From assembly GCA_031180725.1 (NCBI GenBank), contig JAPSLO010000003.1, positions 124,001 to 188,000 on the forward strand: a stretch of 64,000 nt of DNA, written 5' to 3'. Shown in pieces: positions 34,060 through 43,607 of this stretch (its first letter is position 1; every line of letters starts with the position of its first letter). The position numbers were made by a program, and so were the translations under genes. Below the pieces are notes generated by a model that worked only from the letters and a program-made list of their open reading frames with translations, had not been told where the DNA came from and did not search any database. The stretch is from Roseomonas sp. Lineage in GTDB: Bacteria > Pseudomonadota > Alphaproteobacteria > Acetobacterales > Acetobacteraceae.

Positions 34060-35883
34060 TCAGCCGCCTTCCAGCTCCTCGCGCAGCATCTCCAGCCGCA
34101 GCCACTCCTCCTCGGCCGCCTCGCGCTCCGCCTGCTTCTTGCCGAGCAGGGAGGTGCGGGCGGCGAAACCCGCGGGGTCGCGCGAGTAGAGTGCCGGGTC
34201 CGCCAACTGGCCCTGCAACAGCGCGATCTCCTTCTCCAGCTGCGCGATACGGCCGGGTAGCGTCTCCAAGGCGTGCTTGTCCCTGAAGGACATCTTGGGC
34301 TTTGCGGCACCGGTGGGTCCAGCCGGCCTGGGCTCCGCCGCCTCGCGCGGCGCGGCTTCGGCCAGGGCGGTGATCTTGGCTTCCACCCCGCGCCCGCGCT
34401 GGGCGACCATGTCCGTGTAGCCGCCGGCATAATCTTGCCAGCGCCCGTCGCCCTCCCAGGCGATGACATTCGTCGCCACCCGGTCCAGGAAGTCGCGGTC
34501 GTGGCTGACGACGATCACGGTGCCGGCGTAGTCGCCCAGCAGTTCCTGCAACAGGTCCAGGGTTTCCAGGTCCAGGTCGTTGGTCGGCTCGTCCAGCACC
34601 AGCAGGTTGGAAGGCTGCGCTAGGGCGCGTGCCAGCATCAGCCGCCCGCGTTCGCCACCCGAGAGCATCCCCACCGGCGTGCGCGCCTGTTCCGCGACAA
34701 AGAGGAAGTCCTTCATGTAGCCGATGACGTGCTTCACCTCGTTCCCGACGCGGATCTGGTCGCCGCGCCCGCCGGTCAGAGCATCGGTGAGCGTGGTATC
34801 GGGGTTCAGCCCGCCGCGCATCTGGTCCAGTGTGACCATCTGCAGGTTGGTGCCCAGCCGCACGCTGCCAGAATCCGGCGCCAACTCGCCGGTCAGCATC
34901 CTCAGCAGCGTGGTCTTGCCCGCGCCGTTCGGCCCCACGATGCCCACGCGGTCGCCGCGGATGATGCGGGTGGAGAAGTCCCGGACGACGGGCGGCTGGT
35001 CCCCGAACTGCTTCGAAATCCGGTCCGCCGCCACCACCAGCGATCCCGATCCCTCTGCCTCGGCGGCCGCCATCTTCACCGTGCCCGGCGCGACCACGCG
35101 TTCCTTGCGCCGCTTTCGCAGCGCCTGGAGATCCGCTAGCCGCTTCACATTGCGTTTGCGCCGCGCCGTCACGCCGTAGCGCAGCCAATGCTCCTCCCGC
35201 ACGATCTTGCGGGAAAGCTTGTGCGCCTCGGTCTCCTCCTCCTCCAGCACGCGGTCGCGCCATTCCTCGAAATGCGCGAAGCTCTGGTCCAGCCGGCGTG
35301 TCGTCCCGCGGTCCAGCCAGACCATCACGCGGGAAAGGCGTTCCAGGAAGCGGCGGTCATGGCTGATCAGCACCAGCGCGCCGCGATACTGCTGCAACTC
35401 GCCTTCCAGCCATTCGATGGCCGGCAGGTCCAGATGGTTGGTGGGCTCGTCCAGCAGCAGGATGTCGGGGCGCGGCGCCAGCACGCGCGCCAGCGCCGCG
35501 CGCCGTGCCTCGCCGCCCGAAAGCCGGCCGGGCTGTTCCTCTCCGGTCAGGCCCAGCCCTTCCAGCAGCAGCCGCGCGCGGTGCGGGTCGTCGCCCGGCG
35601 CCAGGCCGGCTTCCACATAGGCGCCCGTGCTGGCGTGGCCGGAAAGGTCAGGCTCCTGCGGCAGGTAGCGCACCGTCGCGCCAGGCTGCAGGAAGCGGGT
35701 GCCGCCATCGGCCTCGATCTGGCCGGCAGCGATCTTCAGCAAGGTGGATTTGCCGGAGCCGTTGCGCCCGATCAGCGCCACCCTCTCCCCGGCGCCGACC
35801 ATCAACTCCGCCCCGTCCAGCAGCCAGGTGGAGCCGAGACGCAGCCGGATGTCACGCAGGTGCAGCAGAGGGGGAGGGGCCAT
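34060..35883 (-). CDS. ABC-F family ATPase (Uup/EttA-like)
   Basis: The 607-aa protein has two ABC ATPase domains without membrane helices. The first Walker A is GRNGSGKSTLLK (~residue 36), the second GPNGAGKTTLLR (~residue 320). Both have LSGGE signatures and LDEPTNHLDL / LDEPTNDLDLET. The middle linker has the Arg-rich VTARRKRNVKRLADLQ. A coiled-coil C-terminus (EKEIALLQGQLADP) resembles Uup. ABC-F proteins act on ribosomes or, for Uup, in genome stability. Start ATG at 35883; a TTG at 35919 is possible. Confidence 0.92.
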   Translation of the reverse strand: MAPPPLLHLRDIRLRLGSTWLLDGAELMVGAGERVALIGRNGSGKSTLLKIAAGQIEADGGTRFLQPGATVRYLPQEPDLSGHASTGAYVEAGLAPGDDPHRARLLLEGLGLTGEEQPGRLSGGEARRAALARVLAPRPDILLLDEPTNHLDLPAIEWLEGELQQYRGALVLISHDRRFLERLSRVMVWLDRGTTRRLDQSFAHFEEWRDRVLEEEETEAHKLSRKIVREEHWLRYGVTARRKRNVKRLADLQALRKRRKERVVAPGTVKMAAAEAEGSGSLVVAADRISKQFGDQPPVVRDFSTRIIRGDRVGIVGPNGAGKTTLLRMLTGELAPDSGSVRLGTNLQMVTLDQMRGGLNPDTTLTDALTGGRGDQIRVGNEVKHVIGYMKDFLFVAEQARTPVGMLSGGERGRLMLARALAQPSNLLVLDEPTNDLDLETLDLLQELLGDYAGTVIVVSHDRDFLDRVATNVIAWEGDGRWQDYAGGYTDMVAQRGRGVEAKITALAEAAPREAAEPRPAGPTGAAKPKMSFRDKHALETLPGRIAQLEKEIALLQGQLADPALYSRDPAGFAARTSLLGKKQAEREAAEEEWLRLEMLREELEGG

Positions 35884-35943
35884 GCCCCGGGGAATGGAGA
35901 GCCGGCGGCGCGACGTCAACCGCCCGCCGCCGGCGGGCGCGCC

Positions 35944-36147
35944 TCAGCGGAAGCGGGTGCCCAGGGTCTCGGCCGGAGCCCGCCGCAGAGGCTCGGCCCG
36001 CCACGGGGCCTTGGCGAGTTCCTGGCAGGTCTTGCCGGTCTCCTCGGCGATCGGGGCGCTCTGCCGCGCTAGGCTGTCCAGCGCCTCGCGCCGCGGACGG
36101 CCGCGCTGGGCAGCACCAACCACGCGCTGCATATCGTCTCCGTTCAT
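35944..36147 (-). CDS. Small hypothetical protein
   Basis: A 67-codon reading frame opens at ATG 36147, with AGGAGG about 12 bases upstream. The sequence (GAAQRGRPRREALDSLARQ...GKTCQELAKAPWRAEP) is charged and has a single Cys. No family is recognised. It sits between the ABC-F gene start and the divergent Bug receptor. It may be a real small protein or a chance ORF. Confidence 0.35.
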   Translation of the reverse strand: MNGDDMQRVVGAAQRGRPRREALDSLARQSAPIAEETGKTCQELAKAPWRAEPLRRAPAETLGTRFR

Positions 36148-36324
36148 CTCTGGTCTTTCCTCCTCACTCGCTCTCTCTTGGGCGGTTGGCCCGGCGCCGC
36201 TGCAGCCCGGGCGTGTCAGTATGGGTCTAAGCGCCCCGTCCGCCAGCCGGGTTCGCCTCAAGCGCCCTTGATCCCGCGGCCCGGGCATGTCGCAGTTGCA
36301 TCGCTCGTCTCCGGAGATCTCCCC

Positions 36325-37293
36325 ATGCCCCCCGTCCTGCATCGCCGCACCTTGCTCGGCGCCGCCCTTCTACCCCTGCCCGCGCTGGCGCAGGAGAGGT
36401 GGCCGAGCCGCCCGGTGCGCATGGTTTCCTCCTCACCGCCCGCCGGCGCCTCCGACATCCTGACCCGCACCATCGCCAATGCGCTGCAGGAGCAGACCGG
36501 CCAGAGCTTCGTGGTGGAGAACCGCGCCGGTGCCGGCGGTGTGGTGGGTTCGGATTTCGTCGCCAAGGCCGCGCCGGATGGCACCACCTGGCTCACCACC
36601 AATGTCGGCCCGCAGGCCATCTTCCGCGAGTTGCACAAGAACCTGCCCTACGACACCCGCACCGATTTCCGGCATGTCACCATCCTGGGTACGCTGCCGC
36701 TGGTGCTGATCGTCGGGCGCGACCAGCCCTTCCGCAGCCTGGCGGACTACATCGCCGCCGCGAAGGCGCGGCCGGGCGCGATGAATTTCGGCTCCGGCGG
36801 CAACGGCACGCTGCACCACCTGACCGGCGAGCTGTTGAACAACACCGCGGAGATCCGCATCACCCATGTGCCCTACCGCGGTGCCCAGGCGGCAACGGCG
36901 GATGTGATCGGTGGCCGGATCGAGGGCATGTGGGACAGCCTGCCTTCCGCCGCGCCGCATATCCGGCAGGGCAATGTGCGCGCGCTGGCGGTCTCCTCCG
37001 AGCGGCGCAGCCCGGCCTTCCCGGAGATCCCGACCCTGGTGGAGCAGGGGGTGGCCGTCACCACCACCAACTGGTTCGGCCTGGCCGGTCCCGCGCGCCT
37101 GCCAGAGGAGATTGTGCAGGCAATGTACGCTCAGATCCGCACCGCGCTGGCCTCGCCGGCGGTGAAGGAGCGCTTCGCGAGCATCGGCGTGGAACCGGTG
37201 GGCAGCCCGCCGGAGGAGACGCAGCGCTACGTGCTGGCCGAGATCGAACGCTATGCCGCTGTCGTCCGCGCCACCGGCGTGACGATGGACTGA
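36325..37293 (+). CDS. Tripartite tricarboxylate transporter (Bug) family receptor, orphan
   Basis: The 322-aa protein has a short leader (LHRRTLLGAALLPLPALA) and the Bug fold: VRMVSSSPPAGASDILTR, FVVENRAGAGGVVGSDFVA, THVPYRGAQAATADVIGGRI and EGMWDSLPSAAPHI. It should bind a carboxylate in the periplasm. No TctAB is near. CGGAGA precedes the ATG. It is followed after 23 bases by an M28 peptidase, suggesting the two respond to the same nutrient; this is inferred from proximity. Confidence 0.87.
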   Translation: MPPVLHRRTLLGAALLPLPALAQERWPSRPVRMVSSSPPAGASDILTRTIANALQEQTGQSFVVENRAGAGGVVGSDFVAKAAPDGTTWLTTNVGPQAIFRELHKNLPYDTRTDFRHVTILGTLPLVLIVGRDQPFRSLADYIAAAKARPGAMNFGSGGNGTLHHLTGELLNNTAEIRITHVPYRGAQAATADVIGGRIEGMWDSLPSAAPHIRQGNVRALAVSSERRSPAFPEIPTLVEQGVAVTTTNWFGLAGPARLPEEIVQAMYAQIRTALASPAVKERFASIGVEPVGSPPEETQRYVLAEIERYAAVVRATGVTMD

Positions 37294-37316
37294 ACGCCAG
37301 GCCCAGGAGAACACCC

Positions 37317-39041
37317 ATGCTCACCCCCGCCGAGGCCAGCCTGGTCGAGGACGCCACCGTCAACCACGCCTGGTCGCTGGTCGAACGCTTTGCCACCCTG
37401 CGCCGCCAGGATCCTGAGGAAGCCGCCGCGGCGGGGGAGGAGATCGGCCGCCGCCTCGCCGCGCTCGGCCTGCCTGTCACGCTGCACCGGCCGCGCCTCT
37501 ATCTCGCCGTGCCGAAGGCCGCGCAGGTGGAGCTGGAGGGCATGCGCTTCGCCGCGCGTCCCGCGCAGCTCGCCGTCACCGCGCCGCAGGGTCTGACAGC
37601 GCCGCTGGTCTTCGTGGAAAACCCGGTGAACCCGCCGCCGGGCTGGACGCCCGGCACCGCCGCGCTGTTCGGCGAGGGCTATGATCCCGCCCCCGGCGTG
37701 CCGGATGTGAAGGGCCGCATCGTCCTGTTCCGCGGGATGATCCTGGCCGAGAAGATCCTGGCCTTCGCCGCGCTCGGCGCCGCCGCGGTCATCGCTGTGA
37801 ACCCGGGCCCCGACATGCACTGGGGCAGCGGAAGCGCCATCTGGGGCACGCCCGATCTGGATGACCTGCCCTGGCGCACGCCGATTCCCGGTGCCGCGGT
37901 CAGCGGCCCGGACGGCGAGAAGCTGATCGCCGCGGCGCGTCGCGGCGCCTCCGCCACGCTGACGACGGTGGTGGAGGAAGGCTGGTTCGAACAGGTGCTG
38001 CCGGAAGTGCGCATCCCCGGCACCGAGGAACCCGACCGCTTCGTGCTGCTGCACGGCCACTACGATTCCTGGGATGTCGGCGTCGGCGACAATGCCACCG
38101 GCGATGCCTGCATGCTGGAAGTTGCGCGCCTGCTGCACACGCATCGCGGCAAGCTGCGGCGCGGCGTGCGCATCTGCTGGTGGCCGGGCCATTCCACCGG
38201 GAAATTCGCCGGCAGCACCTGGTACGCCGACGCCTTCGCGCGCGACCTGGCGCGCGGCTGCGTCACGCATTTGAACTGCGATAGCCCTGGCTGCCGCGAC
38301 GCCACCGACTATCCCGGCATTCCCTGGATGGCGGAGAACCGCGCCTTCGTCACGGAAGCCGTGCGCGACGTCACCGGCAAGACGGCCGGCGGCAAGCGGC
38401 CTTCGCAATCCTCCGACTATTCCTTCAATAACCTGGGCATCTCCGGCTGCTTCTCTGCATCATCGCGCATTCCGAAGGCGGAGGTGGAGCGGCGCGGTTG
38501 GTATTTCGTGATGGGCAATGGCGGCAACACCGCCTGGCACACGGATCGCGACCAGCTCGACGTCGCCGATCCCGGCGTGCTGCTGACGGACTGCAAGCTC
38601 TATGCCCTGGCCGTGTTCCGGCTGGCGACGCAGCCCGCCATCCCGCTCGATCCCGGCGCGCTGGTCACGGAGCTGCAGGCCCATCTGGAGCGCTACGCCA
38701 AGGCCGCCGGCGCGCGCTTCGACTTCACCCCCGCGCGCAATGCCTTTGCGAAGCTGGCTGAGAAGCTTGCGGCCTTCGAGGCTGCCTCGCCCGCACCGGA
38801 GGCGGCGACCGCCACGCGGCTCGCCGTGCTGCGGCATTTGGTGCCGCTGGATTACACCTGCGGCACACGCTACCGCCGCGACATCGGCCTGCCAGCCGCA
38901 CCGCTGACGCATCTCGCCGTGGCAACGGAACTGGACCGCTACCCGCCCCAGGCGCTGGGCTTCGCGCTGGCGACGCTGACGCGCGGGCAGAATCATGTGG
39001 TCGCGGCGCTGGAAGCGGCGGAGGAGGCGATTCCGAGATGA
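37317..39041 (+). CDS. M28 family zinc peptidase
   Basis: The 574-aa protein has a PA-like insert in the N-half (residues ~130-250) and the M28 zinc site: HGHYDSWDVGVGDNATGDA (His and Asp ligands), then the WWPGHSTGKFAG, LNCDSPGCRD and AWHTDRDQLD elements. It is an aminopeptidase or carboxypeptidase-like enzyme; no signal peptide is visible, so it may be cytoplasmic. CAGGAGAACACCC precedes the ATG. The C-terminal ~120 residues are an extra helical part. Confidence 0.87.
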   Translation: MLTPAEASLVEDATVNHAWSLVERFATLRRQDPEEAAAAGEEIGRRLAALGLPVTLHRPRLYLAVPKAAQVELEGMRFAARPAQLAVTAPQGLTAPLVFVENPVNPPPGWTPGTAALFGEGYDPAPGVPDVKGRIVLFRGMILAEKILAFAALGAAAVIAVNPGPDMHWGSGSAIWGTPDLDDLPWRTPIPGAAVSGPDGEKLIAAARRGASATLTTVVEEGWFEQVLPEVRIPGTEEPDRFVLLHGHYDSWDVGVGDNATGDACMLEVARLLHTHRGKLRRGVRICWWPGHSTGKFAGSTWYADAFARDLARGCVTHLNCDSPGCRDATDYPGIPWMAENRAFVTEAVRDVTGKTAGGKRPSQSSDYSFNNLGISGCFSASSRIPKAEVERRGWYFVMGNGGNTAWHTDRDQLDVADPGVLLTDCKLYALAVFRLATQPAIPLDPGALVTELQAHLERYAKAAGARFDFTPARNAFAKLAEKLAAFEAASPAPEAATATRLAVLRHLVPLDYTCGTRYRRDIGLPAAPLTHLAVATELDRYPPQALGFALATLTRGQNHVVAALEAAEEAIPR

Positions 39042-39106
39042 GGCGCTGCTTCGGCTGCACCAGCGGTTGGCAGTGACTGCTTTCGGCATCAATGGTTGGG
39101 AGTGGA

Positions 39107-39153
39107 AGCAACAGTTTGGGGTGGGAATGGGTCTCTCCCCAAACTAGGTTGCT
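39107..39153 (+). other. Long hairpin just before a kinase gene start
   Basis: AGCAAC-AGTTTGGGG (39107-39121) pairs with CCCCAAACT-AG-GTTGCT (39137-39153) over a 15-base loop. The 3' arm ends 3 bases before the ATG at 39157 and overlaps the only purine-rich ribosome site. It could be a terminator of the M28 gene or a translation-controlling hairpin. The region is less GC-rich than its surroundings. Confidence 0.5.
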
Positions 39154-39156
39154 GCC

Positions 39157-39684
39157 ATGCAACTGCTATTCCTCTATGGCCCGGTGGCCTCGGGCAAACT
39201 GACAATCGGCCGCTTGGTCGCCGAACGAACGGGCTTGCCCTTGTTCCACAACCACCTTGTCGTCGATGCGGTCGCCTCTGTCTTCTCGTTCGGCTCGGAG
39301 GAGTTCATCCGCCTGCGCGAACTCTTCTGGCTTGAAACCATCTCGGCGGCCGCGTCCGCGGGCCGGTCGCTGGTCTTCACCTTCGCGCCGGAACCGACGG
39401 TCGCCGCCGATTTTCCGCACAGGCTGTCGCAAGCCGTCACCACCTCCGGCGGCGACGTGTTCCACGTCGCGCTTGAGTTGGACGCGTCGGAACAAGAGCA
39501 TCGCCTGGTCGCAGCGGACCGGGCCGGGTTCGGCAAGCTCCGGTCCGTCGAGTTGCTGCGCCAGTTGCGGCCCGCCATGTCGGCCTGCATGAGCCAGATG
39601 CCGCCGCCGGCGCTGCGCATCGACACTGGGTCGACAACGCCATCAGATGCCGCCGACATCATCATCGGTGCGATGGGAGTTTGA
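39157..39684 (+). CDS. Small P-loop kinase-like ATPase
   Basis: The 175-aa protein has a Walker A-like GPVASGKLTIGRLVAE at its N-terminus (residues 8-23), then LPLFHNHLVVDAV with the shikimate-kinase-style NHL turn. It has the size and start of adenylate/shikimate/chloramphenicol-phosphotransferase-type kinases. The C-terminus IDTGSTTPSDAADIII is typical of such small kinases. The substrate is unknown. Base composition is lower in GC than in neighbours, and a strong hairpin precedes the start. Confidence 0.72.
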   Translation: MQLLFLYGPVASGKLTIGRLVAERTGLPLFHNHLVVDAVASVFSFGSEEFIRLRELFWLETISAAASAGRSLVFTFAPEPTVAADFPHRLSQAVTTSGGDVFHVALELDASEQEHRLVAADRAGFGKLRSVELLRQLRPAMSACMSQMPPPALRIDTGSTTPSDAADIIIGAMGV

Positions 39685-39743
39685 AGCAGAACCAACGTTA
39701 TTTGCGGCCATCCGGAACAGCCGGTTCTGGGGGCCGCGGAAGC

Positions 39744-42700
39744 CTATCTGCCCCACTGCCACTCCCAGCTGAACCCCACGCGGTTCCCCGCTTCGCGATC
39801 GCCAGTCTCGGCTTCCAGCCGCAGGCGCGGCGTCAGGTCCACGCGCACGCCGACACGCGCCGCGCCGCCATCCGTGCCCTGGCGCACGCCCACATAGACA
39901 CCATCGGCGACATAGCGTCCGGCCTCCACGGTCGTGGTGTTGCGCTCCTCCGCCGAGGTGGAGGAGGCGGCGCTTTCGCTGCCGCCGCCGACCGAGAGCC
40001 GGTCCAGGCCCAGCCCCTGCCGTATGCGGTCGATGAAGCCGGTGGGGCCACCGCCGGCCATCCCGGTCGCCCCTGCCAGCGCCGCGCCGATCTGCGCGAT
40101 CTCCAGCGCTGAAAGGTCGCGCAGCGGCCGGTCGAACAGCAGCCGCGCCAGGATCTCGTCCTGCGGCAGGTCGGGCGTGGAGGAGAAGGTGATCTGCGGA
40201 TCCGTCGGCGGGCCGCTGACATCCACCCGCACCGTCACCTGACCGGCTTGGCTGCTGGCACGCAGATCGAGATTGGGCAAGAGGTCGCCATCCCAGGCCA
40301 GGCGGCCACGTTCCAATGTCAGGCGGCGATTGATCACCGCCACATCCCCGCGGCGCAGATCCAGCGCACCGGTGATCTGCGGTGCGTTGATGCGCCCGCC
40401 CACCCGCACGGCGCCGCCCAGTTCCGCATCCAGCCCGCGGCCGCGCACGAAGACATTGCGCGGTGCGGAGACCTGCACCGCGAGCGTTATCGGCAACCCG
40501 CCCTCTGCCTCGGCGGGCCGTGGCTGGGCTCGCGGGCGCGGCGGCGGGGCAGGGCGCGCGCCATTCACCGGCCGCCCGCGCTCCGTCACCGGCCCCAGGC
40601 TGCGCACGCCACCGGCCAGCTTCTCGGGGATGCGGATCTCGGCGCGCTGGATGTTCACGGTGCCGCCCAGCGTCGCGCCGGTGTTCAGCGCGCCGGCGAG
40701 CCGCAACTCCGCATCCATCACGGCGCGCAGCATGTCGGAGGAGACCGGCTGCGCGTTCCGCGCCGTCAGCGTCAGATCCAGCGGCAGGTCGGGCGAGAGC
40801 GGCTCGATGGTGCCAGCCAATGCGATTCGGCCCTCGCCGGGGGTGCGGCCGGTGAAGTCGGCGCGCAGACGCGATCCATCCGGGCGCACCGTGCCGGCGA
40901 GATCGGTGATGGCGACGCCCATCGGCACGTTGCGATAGGACCCGCCGCTTAGCCGCGCCTCGCCGCCGAATTGCGGCGCGTTGGGGGTGCCGCTGGCGCG
41001 CAGGCCGAGCACCAGCCGGCCACCCACCCGGTCGGCGCCGGCGGCCAGCAGCGGCGCGGTGAGCGGGCCGAGATCCAGGTTGCCATCCAGCGTCGCCTCG
41101 AAGGGCGCATCGGCGGCGGGGCCGCGCGGGAAGCGGGCGGTGGCGGCCAGCCGCTGCTGCGGGCCGATCCGGGCCTCGGCATTCGCGGTGACGGCGCCTT
41201 CGCCGGCGCGACGCAGATCCACCCGCAGTTCCGCCGCCGGCAGCCCGGCCGCCAAGCCGGTGCGCAGCCCGGTGCCGCGCAGCGTCGCCTGCACTTCCGG
41301 CGCCGCGACCGGGCCGGTGATCCGCGCCTCGCCGGTGACGGTGCCGGCGGGGGCGACGTCGGGCGGGAGCAGGGCGGCGAAGCCGGCCAGGTTCATGGCG
41401 GCGAGCGTGGCGCGCAGATCAGCGCGTTCCGGCCCCCAGATGCCCTGGGCGCGCAGGCTGCCATTGCGGGGCAGGGTGAGGGTGGTGGGGGCGATCTCCA
41501 CACCGCCATCCGGGCGCAGGGTGATCCGCGTGGGGCTGGCCAGGCGGATCGTCTCCTCGAAGCCGGTGGCGCGCAGCGTGGCGAGATCCAGCCGCCGCGC
41601 GCCATCCTGCTCCACCAGGCGGCCCCGCGCTTCGGCATTGATGTCGTTGGCGGTGCCGGTGAATGCGATGTCAAAGCCGGATAGCGTGCCCTGGGCGGTG
41701 GCGGTGACATCGCGGGCGGTGACCCCGGCGGCGGCAAGGCGCGGCACTTCCAGCCGCACTGCGAAATCCTGCGTGCCGTCGCGTGGCGTGCCGCGGGCTT
41801 CCAATCGCACCGCGCCACCCAAGGGATGGCCGGCAAGCCGGGCGAAGGGCGCGAGGTCCGGCGCCTCCAGCCGCGCCTCGCCGTCCGCCATCAGGCTGCC
41901 GGGGTGGAAACGGCCGGCTGCGGTCAGCCGCGCCGGGCCGAGGCTTGCTTCTGCGGCCTGCAGGTGGAGCCAGTCGCCCTCCGGCGTGCCGCGCACCGCC
42001 AGGGAAAGCGGCAGGTCCTCCACCCGACCCTGCGCCTCCGCCTCCACCTGCGGGCGGCTGACTGGGGTGGCAATGCGGGCGGAGAGGCGCAGCGCCTCCA
42101 GCACCCGACCAGCCATCTCCAGCCGCTCGGAGGCGACCTCCAGCGTCAGGCTGGGATCGTTGCGCGCGCCCCTGGCCGTGCCGGAGAGACGTAGCGCACC
42201 GGAAAGGCCGGGCACCGCATCCCCGGGCGCTGCCAGATCGGCGGCGAAGCGCAGATCCAGCGGGTCGCCCACGGCGCCGCTCACCTCCGCCTGGATCGCC
42301 TGGCCGGCCAGGCTCAGCAGCCCGATGCGGTCCGGCGCGGTGGCATTCAGCGTGATGCGCGGCGTGGGGCCGAGCAGCGCCGCCACGGGGGCGATGGCGC
42401 TGCGGAATCCGCTGGGCAGCAGGGTCGCCGCGACCTGCGGCGTGGCGAGCGGGCCGGTGATCTCGGCCGCCGCTTCCAGCGCGTCCCAGCCCACCGCATC
42501 GGGCAGCATCCCGGCGAAGACCGAGGAAGGCGGCAGCGCCGCGTGCAGCTTCAGCGCGCTGCGATCGCCCGCGGTATCCAACCGGCCTTCCGCCTGCACG
42601 ATGCCGGGCTGGCCGGAAATGTGGAGCGCGCGGACATCCAGCAGCCCGTCCGGCAGCCGCGCCGCGTCCAGCCGCAGGTCCAACGGTCCGACCAGGCCGG

Positions 42701-43607
42701 CCACCTCCGGCGGCAGCAGCCCCATTGCCTCCACCCGGCCTTCCGTGACCAGGGCAAAGCGCGAGGTGTCGGGGGCGGAGAGTGTGCCGGAAAGGTTCGC
42801 GCCCAATCCTTGGCCAGCCTGCGCGGCCAGGGTGAAGGCAGCACCCTCGGCGGGGCCGTCCAGGCGCAGGTCGAGCGAGAGTGGGCGCTCCGCCATGCCG
42901 GCCAGGCGGCTGAGCGGCCCGCCCGCCTCGCCGCGCAGCCTGGCATTGGTGGTGAGGCGCCCGCTACCGGGGCGCAACGTGGCATCCAGCGTCAACGAGG
43001 TGGAGCCAGCGACCTCTCCGGCATCGAGCTGCAGGGAAAGTCCCCAGGGCTGAAGCTGTGCGGCGCCGCTGGCACGCAGGACCAGCGGCTCGCCCGCCAC
43101 GGCCGGGCCAAGTTCGATGCGGCCCACCTCCAGCCGGTCCAGCCGCAGCGCGAACGGCAGGTCCGGCAGGCTGGGGATCAGGGGGCCCGGCGCGGCGGGC
43201 TCCGGCGCGGTCTCCGAGGCGGCCGGCGGGCGGTGCAACACCACGCGCTCCGCATGCACCAGCGCGATATGCGCCTCGCGCCGCAGCAGGGCCAGCGGGT
43301 CCCAGGCGATGCGGGCGCCTTCCACTTCCAGCCAGACGCCCTGGGCATCGGCATAGGTCAGCCGATCCAGGCCCGGGCGGCCGGGCAGGGGGCCCTGCAG
43401 GCTTTCGATGGAAAGGCCCGGCACGAAGCGCGCCGCCACGCGGGCCAGCATGTCCCGGCCGGGCTGGGTGTTCAGCCCCAGCAGCAGCAACGCCACGAGC
43501 GCCACCGGAAGCAGCAGAAGGAGTGCGACCACACCGGCCAGGCGCCGCCAGATCCTCAGGCGCGGACGGGTGGGCGCAGCCTCAGAAGGCTTGGCCGAGA
43601 CCGACAT
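39744..43607 (-). CDS. tamB: Translocation and assembly module inner-membrane protein TamB
   Basis: The 1287-aa protein has one N-terminal membrane anchor (GVVALLLLLPVALVALLLL, ~residues 23-42) and a very long beta-rich body of repeated LSGTLS/LRLDGPAEG-type strands; the DUF490 (TamB) region ends at the C-terminus with WEWQW. It forms a bridge from the inner membrane to TamA for outer-membrane protein or lipid transport. The start ATG at 43607 lies inside the end of tamA (overlap 26 bases), as in known tamAB operons. Confidence 0.92.
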   Translation of the reverse strand: MSVSAKPSEAAPTRPRLRIWRRLAGVVALLLLLPVALVALLLLGLNTQPGRDMLARVAARFVPGLSIESLQGPLPGRPGLDRLTYADAQGVWLEVEGARIAWDPLALLRREAHIALVHAERVVLHRPPAASETAPEPAAPGPLIPSLPDLPFALRLDRLEVGRIELGPAVAGEPLVLRASGAAQLQPWGLSLQLDAGEVAGSTSLTLDATLRPGSGRLTTNARLRGEAGGPLSRLAGMAERPLSLDLRLDGPAEGAAFTLAAQAGQGLGANLSGTLSAPDTSRFALVTEGRVEAMGLLPPEVAGLVGPLDLRLDAARLPDGLLDVRALHISGQPGIVQAEGRLDTAGDRSALKLHAALPPSSVFAGMLPDAVGWDALEAAAEITGPLATPQVAATLLPSGFRSAIAPVAALLGPTPRITLNATAPDRIGLLSLAGQAIQAEVSGAVGDPLDLRFAADLAAPGDAVPGLSGALRLSGTARGARNDPSLTLEVASERLEMAGRVLEALRLSARIATPVSRPQVEAEAQGRVEDLPLSLAVRGTPEGDWLHLQAAEASLGPARLTAAGRFHPGSLMADGEARLEAPDLAPFARLAGHPLGGAVRLEARGTPRDGTQDFAVRLEVPRLAAAGVTARDVTATAQGTLSGFDIAFTGTANDINAEARGRLVEQDGARRLDLATLRATGFEETIRLASPTRITLRPDGGVEIAPTTLTLPRNGSLRAQGIWGPERADLRATLAAMNLAGFAALLPPDVAPAGTVTGEARITGPVAAPEVQATLRGTGLRTGLAAGLPAAELRVDLRRAGEGAVTANAEARIGPQQRLAATARFPRGPAADAPFEATLDGNLDLGPLTAPLLAAGADRVGGRLVLGLRASGTPNAPQFGGEARLSGGSYRNVPMGVAITDLAGTVRPDGSRLRADFTGRTPGEGRIALAGTIEPLSPDLPLDLTLTARNAQPVSSDMLRAVMDAELRLAGALNTGATLGGTVNIQRAEIRIPEKLAGGVRSLGPVTERGRPVNGARPAPPPRPRAQPRPAEAEGGLPITLAVQVSAPRNVFVRGRGLDAELGGAVRVGGRINAPQITGALDLRRGDVAVINRRLTLERGRLAWDGDLLPNLDLRASSQAGQVTVRVDVSGPPTDPQITFSSTPDLPQDEILARLLFDRPLRDLSALEIAQIGAALAGATGMAGGGPTGFIDRIRQGLGLDRLSVGGGSESAASSTSAEERNTTTVEAGRYVADGVYVGVRQGTDGGAARVGVRVDLTPRLRLEAETGDREAGNRVGFSWEWQWGR

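Noticed and set aside
40981-43053. 690-codon plus-strand frame opposite tamB
   Set aside because: Ser/Arg/Ala-rich low-complexity translation opposite a clear TamB; typical antisense artefact of high GC.
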